Assembly: GCA_004212095.1 (NCBI GenBank)
Contig: RXIJ01000074.1
Span: forward strand, 1-9,684
Origin: Methanosarcinales archaeon
GTDB lineage: Archaea; Halobacteriota; Methanosarcinia; Methanosarcinales; EX4572-44
Length of the DNA stretch: 9,684 nucleotides
Direction of reading: 5' to 3'
Shown: piece after piece, positions 1-5,324 of the stretch
Position numbering within the stretch: position 1 is the first letter of the stretch
Layout: each line of letters opens with the position of its first letter
Program-made: the position numbers and the translations under genes
Notes under the pieces: model-generated
What the model was told of the DNA's origin: nothing
The model's database searches: none
The model's input: the letters and a program-made list of their open reading frames with translations, nothing else

Positions 1-778
1 ATTTATACTTTTTACTTGCTTTTTCATCAATTAATGGATATTCTTCTTCAGTTTCATCATCACTTCTTGGAATAAAGACTCTCTGATAATATCTATTATC
101 TGTTTTTCCGTATAGTAATAGCGTATCGTGTATGCAACCGAATTTATTACCGTCATTGTGGCTATATGCTCTTCTCCAGATTATCTCATTAACAAAATTC
201 TCCTTCCCAAAAATTTCATCCAAAATAACTTTAACATAATGCCCTACATGCCAATCAATATGAACATAAATGCTTCCTTGTTCTGAAAGTAATTCTCGCA
301 TTAAAATCAATCTCGGAATCATCATCTCCAAATAAGAAACTGTGCCATTCTTCCAAGTGTCTGAATAAGCATGTTGTTCAATAACAGTTGGTTTTGCTTC
401 AATGTCTGTTGAAGGGAGATGAATTTTTGTTCTGTAATCTGCTTTTGAATCAAAAGGAGGGTCAATATAAATTAAGTCAATCTTTTCCCTCATAGAAGGC
501 ATTCCTGTTTGTGCATCTCCTGCTAAGAGTGCCTGTAAAGCTAAAAGATTATCTCCGTAAACTAAACGATTAAGCCATTCCTTTTTTACATCATCTTTAA
601 CTGATTGCCCTGTAAATAGATTAAGTCCACCCTTTGCCTTTGTTGGAAGAACTAACTCATTAGTTTGTAAAGTAATTTTATTTTTTTTAGAAAGGTTATC
701 TAAAATTCTTTCAGCCTGCTTTTTACCTCTTTCAACGATTTTAGGTAATTCTGTAATTAATGATTTTGTTTCTGCCAT
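1..778 (-). CDS. Adenine-specific DNA methyltransferase, type III Mod-like (partial, C-terminus missing)
   Basis: The first 259 codons of a DNA methyltransferase gene that runs off the left edge of the window. The frame is open from an ATG at 778-776. The key motif is LIYIDPPF at about residues 102-109, the catalytic motif IV (DPPY/F) of amino-methyltransferases that modify adenine N6 using S-adenosylmethionine. It follows RLVYGDNLLAL (71-81), a typical lead-in for type III Mod and related beta-class enzymes. In that class the SAM-binding motif I lies after motif IV, so it would be outside the window. Downstream, VHIDWHVGHYVKVILDEIFG and NEIIWRRAY are also typical of these enzymes. An AGAGG ribosome-binding site (793-789) lies 10 nt before the ATG. 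The gene is AT-rich compared with the operon at 1233. Whether it pairs with a restriction subunit or is an orphan methylase cannot be seen here. Confidence 0.9.
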   Translation of the reverse strand, partial: MAETKSLITELPKIVERGKKQAERILDNLSKKNKITLQTNELVLPTKAKGGLNLFTGQSVKDDVKKEWLNRLVYGDNLLALQALLAGDAQTGMPSMREKIDLIYIDPPFDSKADYRTKIHLPSTDIEAKPTVIEQHAYSDTWKNGTVSYLEMMIPRLILMRELLSEQGSIYVHIDWHVGHYVKVILDEIFGKENFVNEIIWRRAYSHNDGNKFGCIHDTLLLYGKTDNRYYQRVFIPRSDDETEEEYPLIDEKASKKYK

Positions 779-819
779 TATAATAATTCCTCTTTCTTTA
801 ATTGTTCTTCATCGAGAAA

Positions 820-830
820 CTATTAAACCC
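820..830 (-). promoter_or_regulatory. Putative TATA box for the methyltransferase gene
   Basis: On the minus strand this reads GGGTTTAATAG. Its centre lies about 47 nt before the ATG at 778, so transcription would start near 800 and leave a short leader carrying the AGAGG ribosome-binding site. The assignment rests only on an archaeal box A-like sequence and spacing. Confidence 0.35.
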
Positions 831-1058
831 TTTTTCTTAGAGGAGGCTATCAAATTACCTCGGAACTTTCGTGTTTCTAATTTGACAGGTCTTTTTTGTT
901 CTATTGAGGCTTCTTTGGTTTTGTCATGGAAAGGCATATTGCCTAAGCAGACCTAAAATTTTTATCTGGTTTTTTGTAATTATATTAGTCTGATCCAGTC
1001 GAAATAGCAAAATTGTTAACAAAGTTGTGCAGTGCTTCTTGCAATCGAGAGTTATTTT

Positions 1059-1080
1059 CTGCAAAGCGCAAGCTTTGCAG
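1059..1080. repeat. Perfect 9-bp hairpin with GCAA tetraloop
   Basis: The arms CTGCAAAGC (1059-1067) and GCTTTGCAG (1072-1080) are exact complements around a four-base GCAA loop, which is a GNRA-type tetraloop when read on the plus strand. No T-run follows on either strand, so it is not a standard intrinsic terminator. It could be part of an unannotated RNA or a decayed element. Confidence 0.7.
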
Positions 1081-1194
1081 GTGACTATAATCTTCACATA
1101 ACCTCGTGGTTTCAATTTTTTTGAGTTCTGTATTAGATATGTTATTTCGTTACAGACTCTTATCAGCCCAGAGAAAAGAATCTTTTTCACAGCA

Positions 1195-1232
1195 CCGAAA
1201 TGTTTAAGTTTATTATGAATATGTATTCATTA
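1195..1232 (+). promoter_or_regulatory. Putative archaeal promoter for the DUF134-Mrp-NifX operon, probably leaderless
   Basis: A purine-rich BRE-like CGAAA (1195-1199) is followed by the TATA-like TTTAAGTTTA (1203-1212). A start site about 25 nt downstream falls at the ATG at 1233, which has no ribosome-binding site in front of it, so a leaderless mRNA fits. An inverted repeat, ATGAAT (1215-1220) with ATTCAT (1225-1230), lies between the TATA box and the start. That is where an operator could act, possibly for DUF134 itself. The operator role is speculation. Confidence 0.4.
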
Positions 1233-1700
1233 ATGCCAAGACCAAGACATAACCGGCATATACGGTCATCATTCGATTACGATTGCTGGAGACCGTATGC
1301 AGCCTGTCGGAGACCGTATGCAGCCTGTCTGAAGGACAGAGGCGAAGTAGTCCTGAAGATGGAAGAGATGGAAAGCATACGTCTGAAGGATTATCTTGGA
1401 ATTGACCAACGTGAGGCTGCAAACCTTATGAAAGTCTCGCAGCCGACATTCCACAGAATTCTCTCCGAAGCAAGAAAAAAGATCGGATGTGCCCTGGCAT
1501 GTGGTAAAGCAATACGGATATATGGTGGAACATACGAAATAGCGGTGACGCAGCAGAGGAAGTTCCGGTGCTATTCATGCCAGCATGTGTGGGAGATTAC
1601 GCATGGCATGAGAAAGCCAGAGAACTGTCCAAACTGCGGCGTAGCTATGCCAGAGACGGAAGTTGCAGACACGGCATATAGTAAGATGGTGAAATCATGA
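1233..1700 (+). CDS. DUF134 (UPF0251) family HTH protein with C-terminal zinc ribbon
   Basis: A small predicted DNA-binding regulator of the DUF134/UPF0251 family. The start at 1233 gives 155 residues beginning MPRPRHNRHI, the family's usual opening; upstream ATGs at 1200 and 1218 would add unrelated residues. The central part, GEVVLKMEEMESIRLKDYLG then a helix-turn-helix resembling sigma-70 region 4 (about 55-88, with SQPTFHRILSEARKKI), is highly characteristic. After GKAIRIYGG comes an extra zinc ribbon with C113-x2-C116 and C132-x2-C135. Residues 19-32 hold a duplicated RPYAAC unit produced by a 21-bp tandem repeat. The gene opens a three-gene operon and its TGA overlaps the next ATG by 4 nt. 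DUF134 genes often sit beside Mrp ATPases and NifX-like proteins, so control of this operon is a reasonable guess. The target is unknown. Confidence 0.9.
   Translation: MPRPRHNRHIRSSFDYDCWRPYAACRRPYAACLKDRGEVVLKMEEMESIRLKDYLGIDQREAANLMKVSQPTFHRILSEARKKIGCALACGKAIRIYGGTYEIAVTQQRKFRCYSCQHVWEITHGMRKPENCPNCGVAMPETEVADTAYSKMVKS
1288..1329 (+). repeat. Exact 21-bp tandem duplication inside the DUF134 gene
   Basis: Bases 1288-1308 are repeated without a mismatch at 1309-1329. Twenty-one bases is seven codons, so the frame is kept and the protein reads W-RPYAAC then R-RPYAAC. It lies in the N-terminal region ahead of the HTH, where other family members as I know them have a single Cys/Pro-containing segment. 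Two identical copies suggest a recent replication-slippage event. Confidence 0.95.
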
Positions 1701-2524
1701 AAAAAGAAGAAAAAGAAGAAGAGGCTATGGCTCAGGAAAAACGCTTAGAAGAGCGCATGGGAAAAATAAAGCATAAAATAATGGTTATGAGTGGAAAAGG
1801 CGGCGTTGGGAAGACTACAGTAGCTGTCAACCTTGCGCTCACACTTGCAGCAAAGGGATACGAGGTCGGAATCATGGACGCCGACATCCACGGGCCAAAT
1901 GTTCCGAAGATGCTCGGAATCGAGGACGAAAGTCCCGATGTGACAGAAGAAGGAATAATCCCGGTATTCGTGCCCCCACGGGTCAAGGTCATGTCCCTTG
2001 CATTCGTGTTACAGAGCAAGGATACACCAGTTGTATGGCGGGGGCCGCTCAAAATGGGTGTAATCAAGCAGTTTCTAAGTGATGTCCTCTGGGGTGACCT
2101 GGACTTCCTCATAGCCGACCTCCCGCCAGGAACCGGCGATGAACCACTGAGTGTTGCCCAGTTAGTCCCTGAAATTGACGGGGCAATAATCGTCACCACA
2201 CCGCAGGATGTAGCGCTCCTTGATTCAAGAAAGTCGGTGACCTTTGCAAAGAAACTTGGAATGCCTGTAATCGGGATTATAGAGAACATGAGCGGGTTCA
2301 AATGCCCGAAATGTGGTGAAACAATCGATCTTTTCAAGACCGGCGGCGGCGAAAGTGCTGCCATTGACATGGGTGTACCGTTCCTTGGCAGGATTCCAAT
2401 TGAGGTTAATATTGTTTTATCCGGTGACAGTGGCATCCCATTCGTGTTAGAGCATGAATCAGAGGCTGCTCAATCCTTCGGGGCAATCGTTGACAATATA
2501 GAATATATTATGAAAGGAGAGTAA
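1697..2524 (+). CDS. Mrp/NBP35 family P-loop ATPase, iron-sulfur cluster carrier
   Basis: A cytoplasmic ATPase of the Mrp/ApbC/NBP35 family, whose members bind and transfer [4Fe-4S] clusters as dimers. The 275 residues show the deviant Walker A SGKGGVGKTT (32-41), DADIHGPN (61-68), the Walker B region DLPPGTGDE (141-149), ENMSGF (196-201) and the cluster-binding pair CPKC (C203, C206). The length is normal for archaeal members. The start at 1697 overlaps the DUF134 stop (ATGA) and has GGTGA four bases upstream. An in-frame ATG at 1727 with GAGG five bases upstream is a credible alternative that would remove the charged extension MKKEEKEEEA. The gene is translationally coupled to DUF134 and is followed after 5 nt by a NifX-like gene. 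That order supports a role in cofactor assembly, but the client proteins are not shown. Confidence 0.95.
   Translation: MKKEEKEEEAMAQEKRLEERMGKIKHKIMVMSGKGGVGKTTVAVNLALTLAAKGYEVGIMDADIHGPNVPKMLGIEDESPDVTEEGIIPVFVPPRVKVMSLAFVLQSKDTPVVWRGPLKMGVIKQFLSDVLWGDLDFLIADLPPGTGDEPLSVAQLVPEIDGAIIVTTPQDVALLDSRKSVTFAKKLGMPVIGIIENMSGFKCPKCGETIDLFKTGGGESAAIDMGVPFLGRIPIEVNIVLSGDSGIPFVLEHESEAAQSFGAIVDNIEYIMKGE
2516..2521 (+). promoter_or_regulatory. Ribosome-binding site of the NifX-like gene
   Basis: GGAGAG lies inside the last codons and stop of the Mrp gene, 8 nt before the ATG at 2530. It fixes that start and shows that the gene is translated from the same operon mRNA. Confidence 0.75.
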
Positions 2525-2529
2525 TAAAT

Positions 2530-3195
2530 ATGAAAATATGTGTAACATCAGCTGGGCCATCCATGGATGCGCCCGCGGATCCGAGATTCGGGCGATGCCA
2601 GTATTTCGTGATTGTTGACTCGGAAACGATGGAGTATGAATCGATGCCGAACCCAAGCATAAACGCTTCTGGTGGTGCAGGAATACAGGCAGCACAAACC
2701 GTTGCAGGCCTTGGCGTTGGAGTTGTTATCACTGGAAACCTTGGACCAAACGCAACCCAGACACTCAAAGCTTCCGGAATTAAGATGGTAACCGGTGCAA
2801 GTGGTACTGTCCGCGATGCAGTCGAGCAGTACAAGAGCGGGGGCTTTTCGCAGACCACGAGTTCGACCGTTCCTGAGCACTCCGGACGTAGCGGTGTTGG
2901 TACTGGTACTGGTACAGGTGCGAGCAGTGGTATGGGCACTGGTGCAGGTACCGGGATGAGCAGTGGCAGTGGCAGTGGCATGGGCGGCGGAGGTGGGTGT
3001 GGTAGCGGTCGCGGCATAGGAAGATGTACCGGAAGAAGCATGGGTATGGAATCTCCAGTAACACCTGCCCCTACATCGCCAGCCACACCTCCACGAACCG
3101 GGGAACCTGGGACACAGAGCAAAGAGAGCGATATAAAAACCCTGGAAAGCCAAATGGAGCAGATCAAGAAAAGAATTAAAGAATTAAAGAAATGA
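2530..3195 (+). CDS. NifX/NifB-type FeMo-cofactor-binding domain protein with Gly-rich, DUF5320-like tail
   Basis: Residues 1 to about 104 form a dinitrogenase iron-molybdenum cofactor biosynthesis domain. MKICVTSAGPSMDAPADPRF, the FGRCQYFVIVD strand and the GAGIQAAQTVAGLGVGVVITG core are typical. Such small proteins carry or shield metal clusters. Many archaea encode stand-alone versions next to Mrp ATPases without having nitrogenase, so this need not mean nitrogen fixation. From about 118 to 175 the protein turns into a Gly/Ser/Thr/Met-rich segment ending GCGSGRGIGRCTGRSMGM, then a Pro/Thr stretch (176-193), then a charged amphipathic C-terminal helix (199-221, LESQMEQIKKRIKELKK), probably a short coiled coil. 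This recalls the separate DUF5320 proteins (Gly/Met-rich with a terminal coiled coil) often found in the same clusters, so a fusion is likely. It is the last gene of the operon. Confidence 0.88.
   Translation: MKICVTSAGPSMDAPADPRFGRCQYFVIVDSETMEYESMPNPSINASGGAGIQAAQTVAGLGVGVVITGNLGPNATQTLKASGIKMVTGASGTVRDAVEQYKSGGFSQTTSSTVPEHSGRSGVGTGTGTGASSGMGTGAGTGMSSGSGSGMGGGGGCGSGRGIGRCTGRSMGMESPVTPAPTSPATPPRTGEPGTQSKESDIKTLESQMEQIKKRIKELKK
2896..2997 (+). repeat. Low-complexity GGT/GGC/AGT triplet tract encoding the Gly-rich linker
   Basis: The tract is a run of near-identical triplets and hexamers such as GGTACT, GGTACA and GGCAGT, translated as GTGTGTG, SGMGTGAGTGMSSGSGSG and a five-glycine run. It looks prone to slippage, and its length may vary between strains. 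It also produces long empty open frames on the opposite strand. Confidence 0.7.
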
Positions 3196-3514
3196 AATAC
3201 CTGGGCTTTTGAATCGCTGTGTACAGGTATCAGATTGCAGCTCCTGCACCTATGAAAAGGGCAGTTTCCTGCATCTCTATATTTCTTAGTAGCCTGAATC
3301 CATGGCGTATATCTTAAACACCTTTAGGTTACGTACTTGGTTATATTTTATGATCTAATGAATTTCGATTACGCCGAAGTATTATTAGTCGTTTCTTTAG
3401 AAACGATTCGGGAAATGCTGAAAGCCGTAGCCGGATAGCCCATGTTATATGAGTGAGGACGACGTCCGAACCGAGAACCAAAGGTTGTGAAGTGTTTGGC
3501 AAAGAAACGCTAAC
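3196..3514. other. Intergenic stretch after the NifX operon, without a gene
   Basis: About 320 bases lie between two convergent genes. No coding region is supported. A 7-bp inverted repeat just after the NifX stop (3197-3203 with 3224-3230) could form a weak hairpin at the end of the operon mRNA, but no clear T-run follows. The right half (about 3388-3510) is GC-richer, has several inverted repeats and is listed separately. Confidence 0.6.
3388..3510. repeat. Structured GC-richer spacer with inverted repeats, downstream of the HNH gene
   Basis: A hairpin, TCGTTTC (3389-3395), loop TTTA, GAAACGA (3400-3406), stands at one end. Its CGTTTCTTT (3390-3398) is also the exact complement of AAAGAAACG at 3501-3509, so the two ends can pair across about 100 bases. 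Inside are smaller palindromic pieces, for example GGAC/GTCC around 3457 and AACC/GGTT near 3480. The segment is flanked by AT-rich sequence. It resembles the imperfect palindromes between genes in cassette arrays, or a folded RNA. It does not match the integron attC core motifs, so no class is assigned. Confidence 0.45.
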
Positions 3515-4183
3515 CTATTTCTTGCAGAATTTATCGATTTCATCCTTATTTGGTTTAAGGTGTGGAAATAGGTTGGTTTTATGGATTTTATTATGGCAAC
3601 TGGCATGAACAAAACTTACTCTCTCTGGAAAATAGCTAATATGATGTCTTACTTCTTTGAACAAATCAATTTTTTTACCACAAACATCACAAGGAGTTTT
3701 GAGTGTATCTTTATATTTTTCTTCACATTTTTTTGAGCAAAATGAACTCTCACTTTGAAAATCTTTACCACAGAATCTACAATAACCATCATCCCAATCA
3801 AAAACTCCTTTTTTTTCATCAATATAAGTATTAGTTTGTTCAAATTCTTCAGAAGCATGAGGAACGTAGAATGACAATCTGCAAGGACAATCTTTATTAA
3901 ATAAATCTATTAACTCCTTTTTTATTAGTCTTCTTCTCTCCCATTTTGGTATCTTTAAATTGAAGTTCCAATAAAAGAGAGGTCTTGTATCTCCTCAAAT
4001 TGGAACTTCTTCAGTCCCTCTCATATCAGCATAAAACTGGCCTTGAGGAATCTTTTTGTAAAATAAATTAGGTTTATTTTTTGACTCAAAATAGCCATTA
4101 CTTAATATTATTTTCCCATTTTCTTTGAGTCTTTGGAATTTTGATGGATATATTATGTTTCCAAATTTATCTTTTGCTAACAT
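3515..4183 (-). pseudogene. HNH endonuclease-like gene interrupted by one in-frame TGA
   Basis: On the minus strand one frame runs from ATG at 4183 to TAG at 3515 (222 codons) and is broken only at codon 63 (TGA, 3997-3995). Both sides read as ordinary protein in the same frame, so this is one gene and not two. The C-terminal half has a zinc-finger-like CRFCGK...FCSKKC (135-153), CDVCGK (165-170), and an HNH nuclease core with HHISYFPE (180-187) and HASCHNKIH (193-201), which would bind a metal and cut nucleic acid. The N-terminal 100 residues I do not recognise. The sequence around the break reads EEVPI-stop-GDTRPLFYWN; TGG (Trp) to TGA is the simplest origin. An 11-bp stem-loop surrounds the TGA. 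Neighbouring genes use TGA as a normal stop, so general recoding is unlikely. A sequencing error, nonsense mutation or programmed readthrough all remain possible. The gene has a good leaderless promoter. Confidence 0.75.
3962..4009 (-). repeat. Stem-loop with 11-bp perfect arms enclosing the in-frame TGA
   Basis: GAAGTTCCAAT (3962-3972) and ATTGGAACTTC (3999-4009) are exact inverted copies separated by 26 bases. In the mRNA of the HNH gene (minus strand) the TGA (3997-3995) begins one base inside the loop. The loop itself can add a short GAGG/CCUC inner stem. Such a structure could affect termination or recoding, or it could be chance. Confidence 0.75.
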
Positions 4184-4366
4184 AAATTAAATTAATTACA
4201 AAATTAATATAAATCTATCGTTGTACCTCGAAGCCGAATTTCCGATAATGTTTTACAGACATACGAAGTGCGAGGCGAAGCCGAGTGGCGGAGCGAAACG
4301 CATTTGATCCGAATTTCCGCTGTTAGGCGATGTGGTGCAGATATAAATAATTCATTTTTTATTACT
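4184..4366. repeat. GC-richer palindromic spacer between the DUF5714 and HNH genes, with 11-bp direct repeats
   Basis: The sequence CCGAATTTCCG occurs twice in the same orientation (4234-4244 and 4309-4319). Between the copies is a GC-rich core (about 4265-4306) with short palindromes such as GGC-GAA-GCC and arms AGTGCG/CGCATT that can pair with one G-U. A GTTAGGC heptamer at 4322-4328 fits the GTTRRRY half of an integron attC core, but no properly placed RYYYAAC partner is seen. Placement after an AT-rich ORF matches the spacer at 3388-3510. I report structure only. Confidence 0.5.
4204..4214 (-). promoter_or_regulatory. Archaeal TATA box for the HNH gene (leaderless start)
   Basis: On the minus strand this reads ATTTATATTAA, a good archaeal box A. 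Its centre is about 26 nt before the ATG at 4183, so the transcript would begin at or next to the start codon. No ribosome-binding site is present, which agrees with a leaderless mRNA and supports this start. Confidence 0.6.
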
Positions 4367-5068
4367 TCACTGGTAATAAAACGGACATTTATCTCGCAAG
4401 CATTCTTTGTTTAAGGAATTAAACTCACACTTTAAATTTTTATTTATATTCATTGTTATTCCAAAATTCTCACTTAAAAAATTTACGGCTTCAATTATTG
4501 ATAAAAATGTATTTCTTTTACAACATCTTGGTCCGCCTATATTTGCTATAGAAAGCAAACTCTTTGAAGTCATCATATTACTTAATTTCCATTCGTGTTT
4601 AGATAAGGGGGTGGCATCTGTAATCAAACTGATAAAAACACCGGTTCCCACCCCGGCAGCACATGCACCATAAAATCCACAAAAACCTCCTAAAAGATTT
4701 TTAGCTCTTTTTTCTGCCTCCCATATCTTCTCCGTCTTTTTCCCGACATCACTTTGAAGGTTGTAATAAGATGCGAGCAAAACAACTGGCACCAAAAAAT
4801 GATGTTCGGGTCCGTGCATTTTAAGCTTCCGGTTTCTCATTAAGATTAAGGCCATTTCGATAGGGTCTTTTAAGTTACTAGCGATACAGAATTGTTTTAT
4901 TAACTCATTCGCAGGCAAATTATGACAACTATCACAGACATAATGTCCGTTCACACATTTCACATTTGACTCGTAAGCCTTCTTACAAAAGTAGCATTCA
5001 ACTGTATTAGATATCTCTTCGTAAACTAATTGACTACCACAAACGAGACAATTAGTTTTATAATCCAT
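4367..5068 (-). CDS. Cys-rich DUF5714 family protein
   Basis: This 233-residue protein matches what I know of the DUF5714 family: HGPEHH (85-90), GGFCGFYGACAAGVGTG (127-143), ATPLS...W...N and GGPRCCKR (178-185). In other proteins the domain also occurs next to SAM-dependent methyltransferases. In front lies a Cys-rich N-terminus with C7-x2-C10, C25-x2-C28, C38, and C45-x2-C48, with His42 and His49 nearby, probably one or two zinc sites. The C-terminal tail has C214, C223 and C228. So many conserved Cys and His residues suggest metal or iron-sulfur binding; no reaction is established to my knowledge. There is no signal peptide; the Gly/Ala-rich stretch at 127-150 is not a clear membrane helix. 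GGAGA (5081-5077) is 8 nt before the ATG. The gene is AT-rich, stands alone with its own promoter and ends in TGA. Confidence 0.82.
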   Translation of the reverse strand: MDYKTNCLVCGSQLVYEEISNTVECYFCKKAYESNVKCVNGHYVCDSCHNLPANELIKQFCIASNLKDPIEMALILMRNRKLKMHGPEHHFLVPVVLLASYYNLQSDVGKKTEKIWEAEKRAKNLLGGFCGFYGACAAGVGTGVFISLITDATPLSKHEWKLSNMMTSKSLLSIANIGGPRCCKRNTFLSIIEAVNFLSENFGITMNINKNLKCEFNSLNKECLRDKCPFYYQ

Positions 5069-5109
5069 TTATTTCATCTCCAATTCTTCTGCACTATTTC
5101 GACTAACAA

Positions 5110-5118
5110 CTTATATCC
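5110..5118 (-). promoter_or_regulatory. Putative TATA box for the DUF5714 gene
   Basis: On the minus strand this reads GGATATAAG, centred about 46 nt before the ATG at 5068. A start near 5089 would leave a leader of about 20 nt that still holds the GGAGA ribosome-binding site (5081-5077). Confidence 0.45.
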
Positions 5119-5143
5119 AAACTAACTTCGCATATACATCCTT

Positions 5144-5253
5144 CTGGTCAAACGTCTTCAATCATCCCCTTCCCCCATTTATCTGTAAGCTATCCACCGG
5201 ACTTTTTATCTTCCCTATTGTTTTATTGTTTACATAGGTATATATCTCTGTTA
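5144..5253 (-). pseudogene. Decayed inverted copy of the promoter and 5' end of the gene at 9663
   Basis: Read on the minus strand, 5212-5144 aligns along its length with 9613-9684. By hand I count 31 of 37 matching bases before the ribosome-binding site and 20 of 22 from the ATG onward (5165-5144 against 9663-9684). The purine-rich ribosome-binding region between them differs by 3 nt in length. A further 14 bases covering the TATA region (5253-5240) match 9597-9610 at 13 positions; about 25 extra bases then lie in this copy. Translation gives M-I-E-D-V and then TGA, where the other copy has CGA (Arg). This copy is therefore dead at codon 6, and within a few dozen bases it merges into the DUF5714 promoter. 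Confidence 0.85.
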
Positions 5254-5297
5254 TCTTTTAACTCTTGTGCCCTGACATCTTCTGGATGTACTGGAGG

Positions 5298-5315
5298 TTA
5301 GTACCTAACATGTTA
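5298..5315. repeat. Short palindromes just after the rad50 stop
   Basis: GTTAG-TAC-CTAAC (5298-5310) and the 10-bp palindrome TAACATGTTA (5306-5315) overlap directly downstream of the rad50 stop codon. They could form a small hairpin at the mRNA end. No T-run on the transcribed strand supports a terminator, so the role is open. Confidence 0.4.
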
Positions 5316-5324
5316 ATGGATTGA

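Larger units (their letters stand above)
779..1232. other. Intergenic stretch with no supported gene
   Basis: About 450 bases separate the divergent methyltransferase and DUF134 genes. I see no convincing coding region. An open frame on the minus strand (924-1190) has no recognisable family, no clear ribosome-binding site, and is crossed by a strong hairpin. The stretch holds the promoters of both flanking genes, an 8-bp inverted repeat (850-857 with 878-885) and the hairpin at 1059-1080. The rest is AT-rich sequence with no structure I can name. Confidence 0.6.

Noticed and set aside
924..1190. 88-codon open frame on the minus strand between the methyltransferase and DUF134 genes
   Set aside because: No family resemblance, no clear ribosome-binding site or promoter, and a strong hairpin runs through it.
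1732..2436. Long open frame antisense to the Mrp gene
   Set aside because: It is the shadow of a clear Mrp ATPase gene; the translation has no domain and is a low-quality Pro/Ser-rich string.
2508..3167. Two long frames antisense to the NifX-like gene, rich in Pro, His or Thr/Ala
   Set aside because: They are made by the repetitive Gly-codon tract read in reverse; the plus-strand frame has a good ribosome-binding site and a known domain.
3388..3510. Group II intron domain or other named RNA
   Set aside because: No recognisable domain V or conserved intron ends; only generic inverted repeats are visible.
4220..4335. Integron attC site
   Set aside because: GTTAGGC fits one core half, but no RYYYAAC partner is properly placed, and no integrase gene is in the window.
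5069..5077. Tiny upstream reading frame ATG-AAA-TAA directly before the DUF5714 ATG
   Set aside because: The ribosome-binding site is only one base from its ATG and is correctly spaced for the main start; likely chance.
5237..5248. TATATATC-rich sequence as a promoter for DUF5714
   Set aside because: It lies about 170 nt before that gene and belongs to the decayed duplicate promoter; GGATATAAG at 5118-5110 is better placed.
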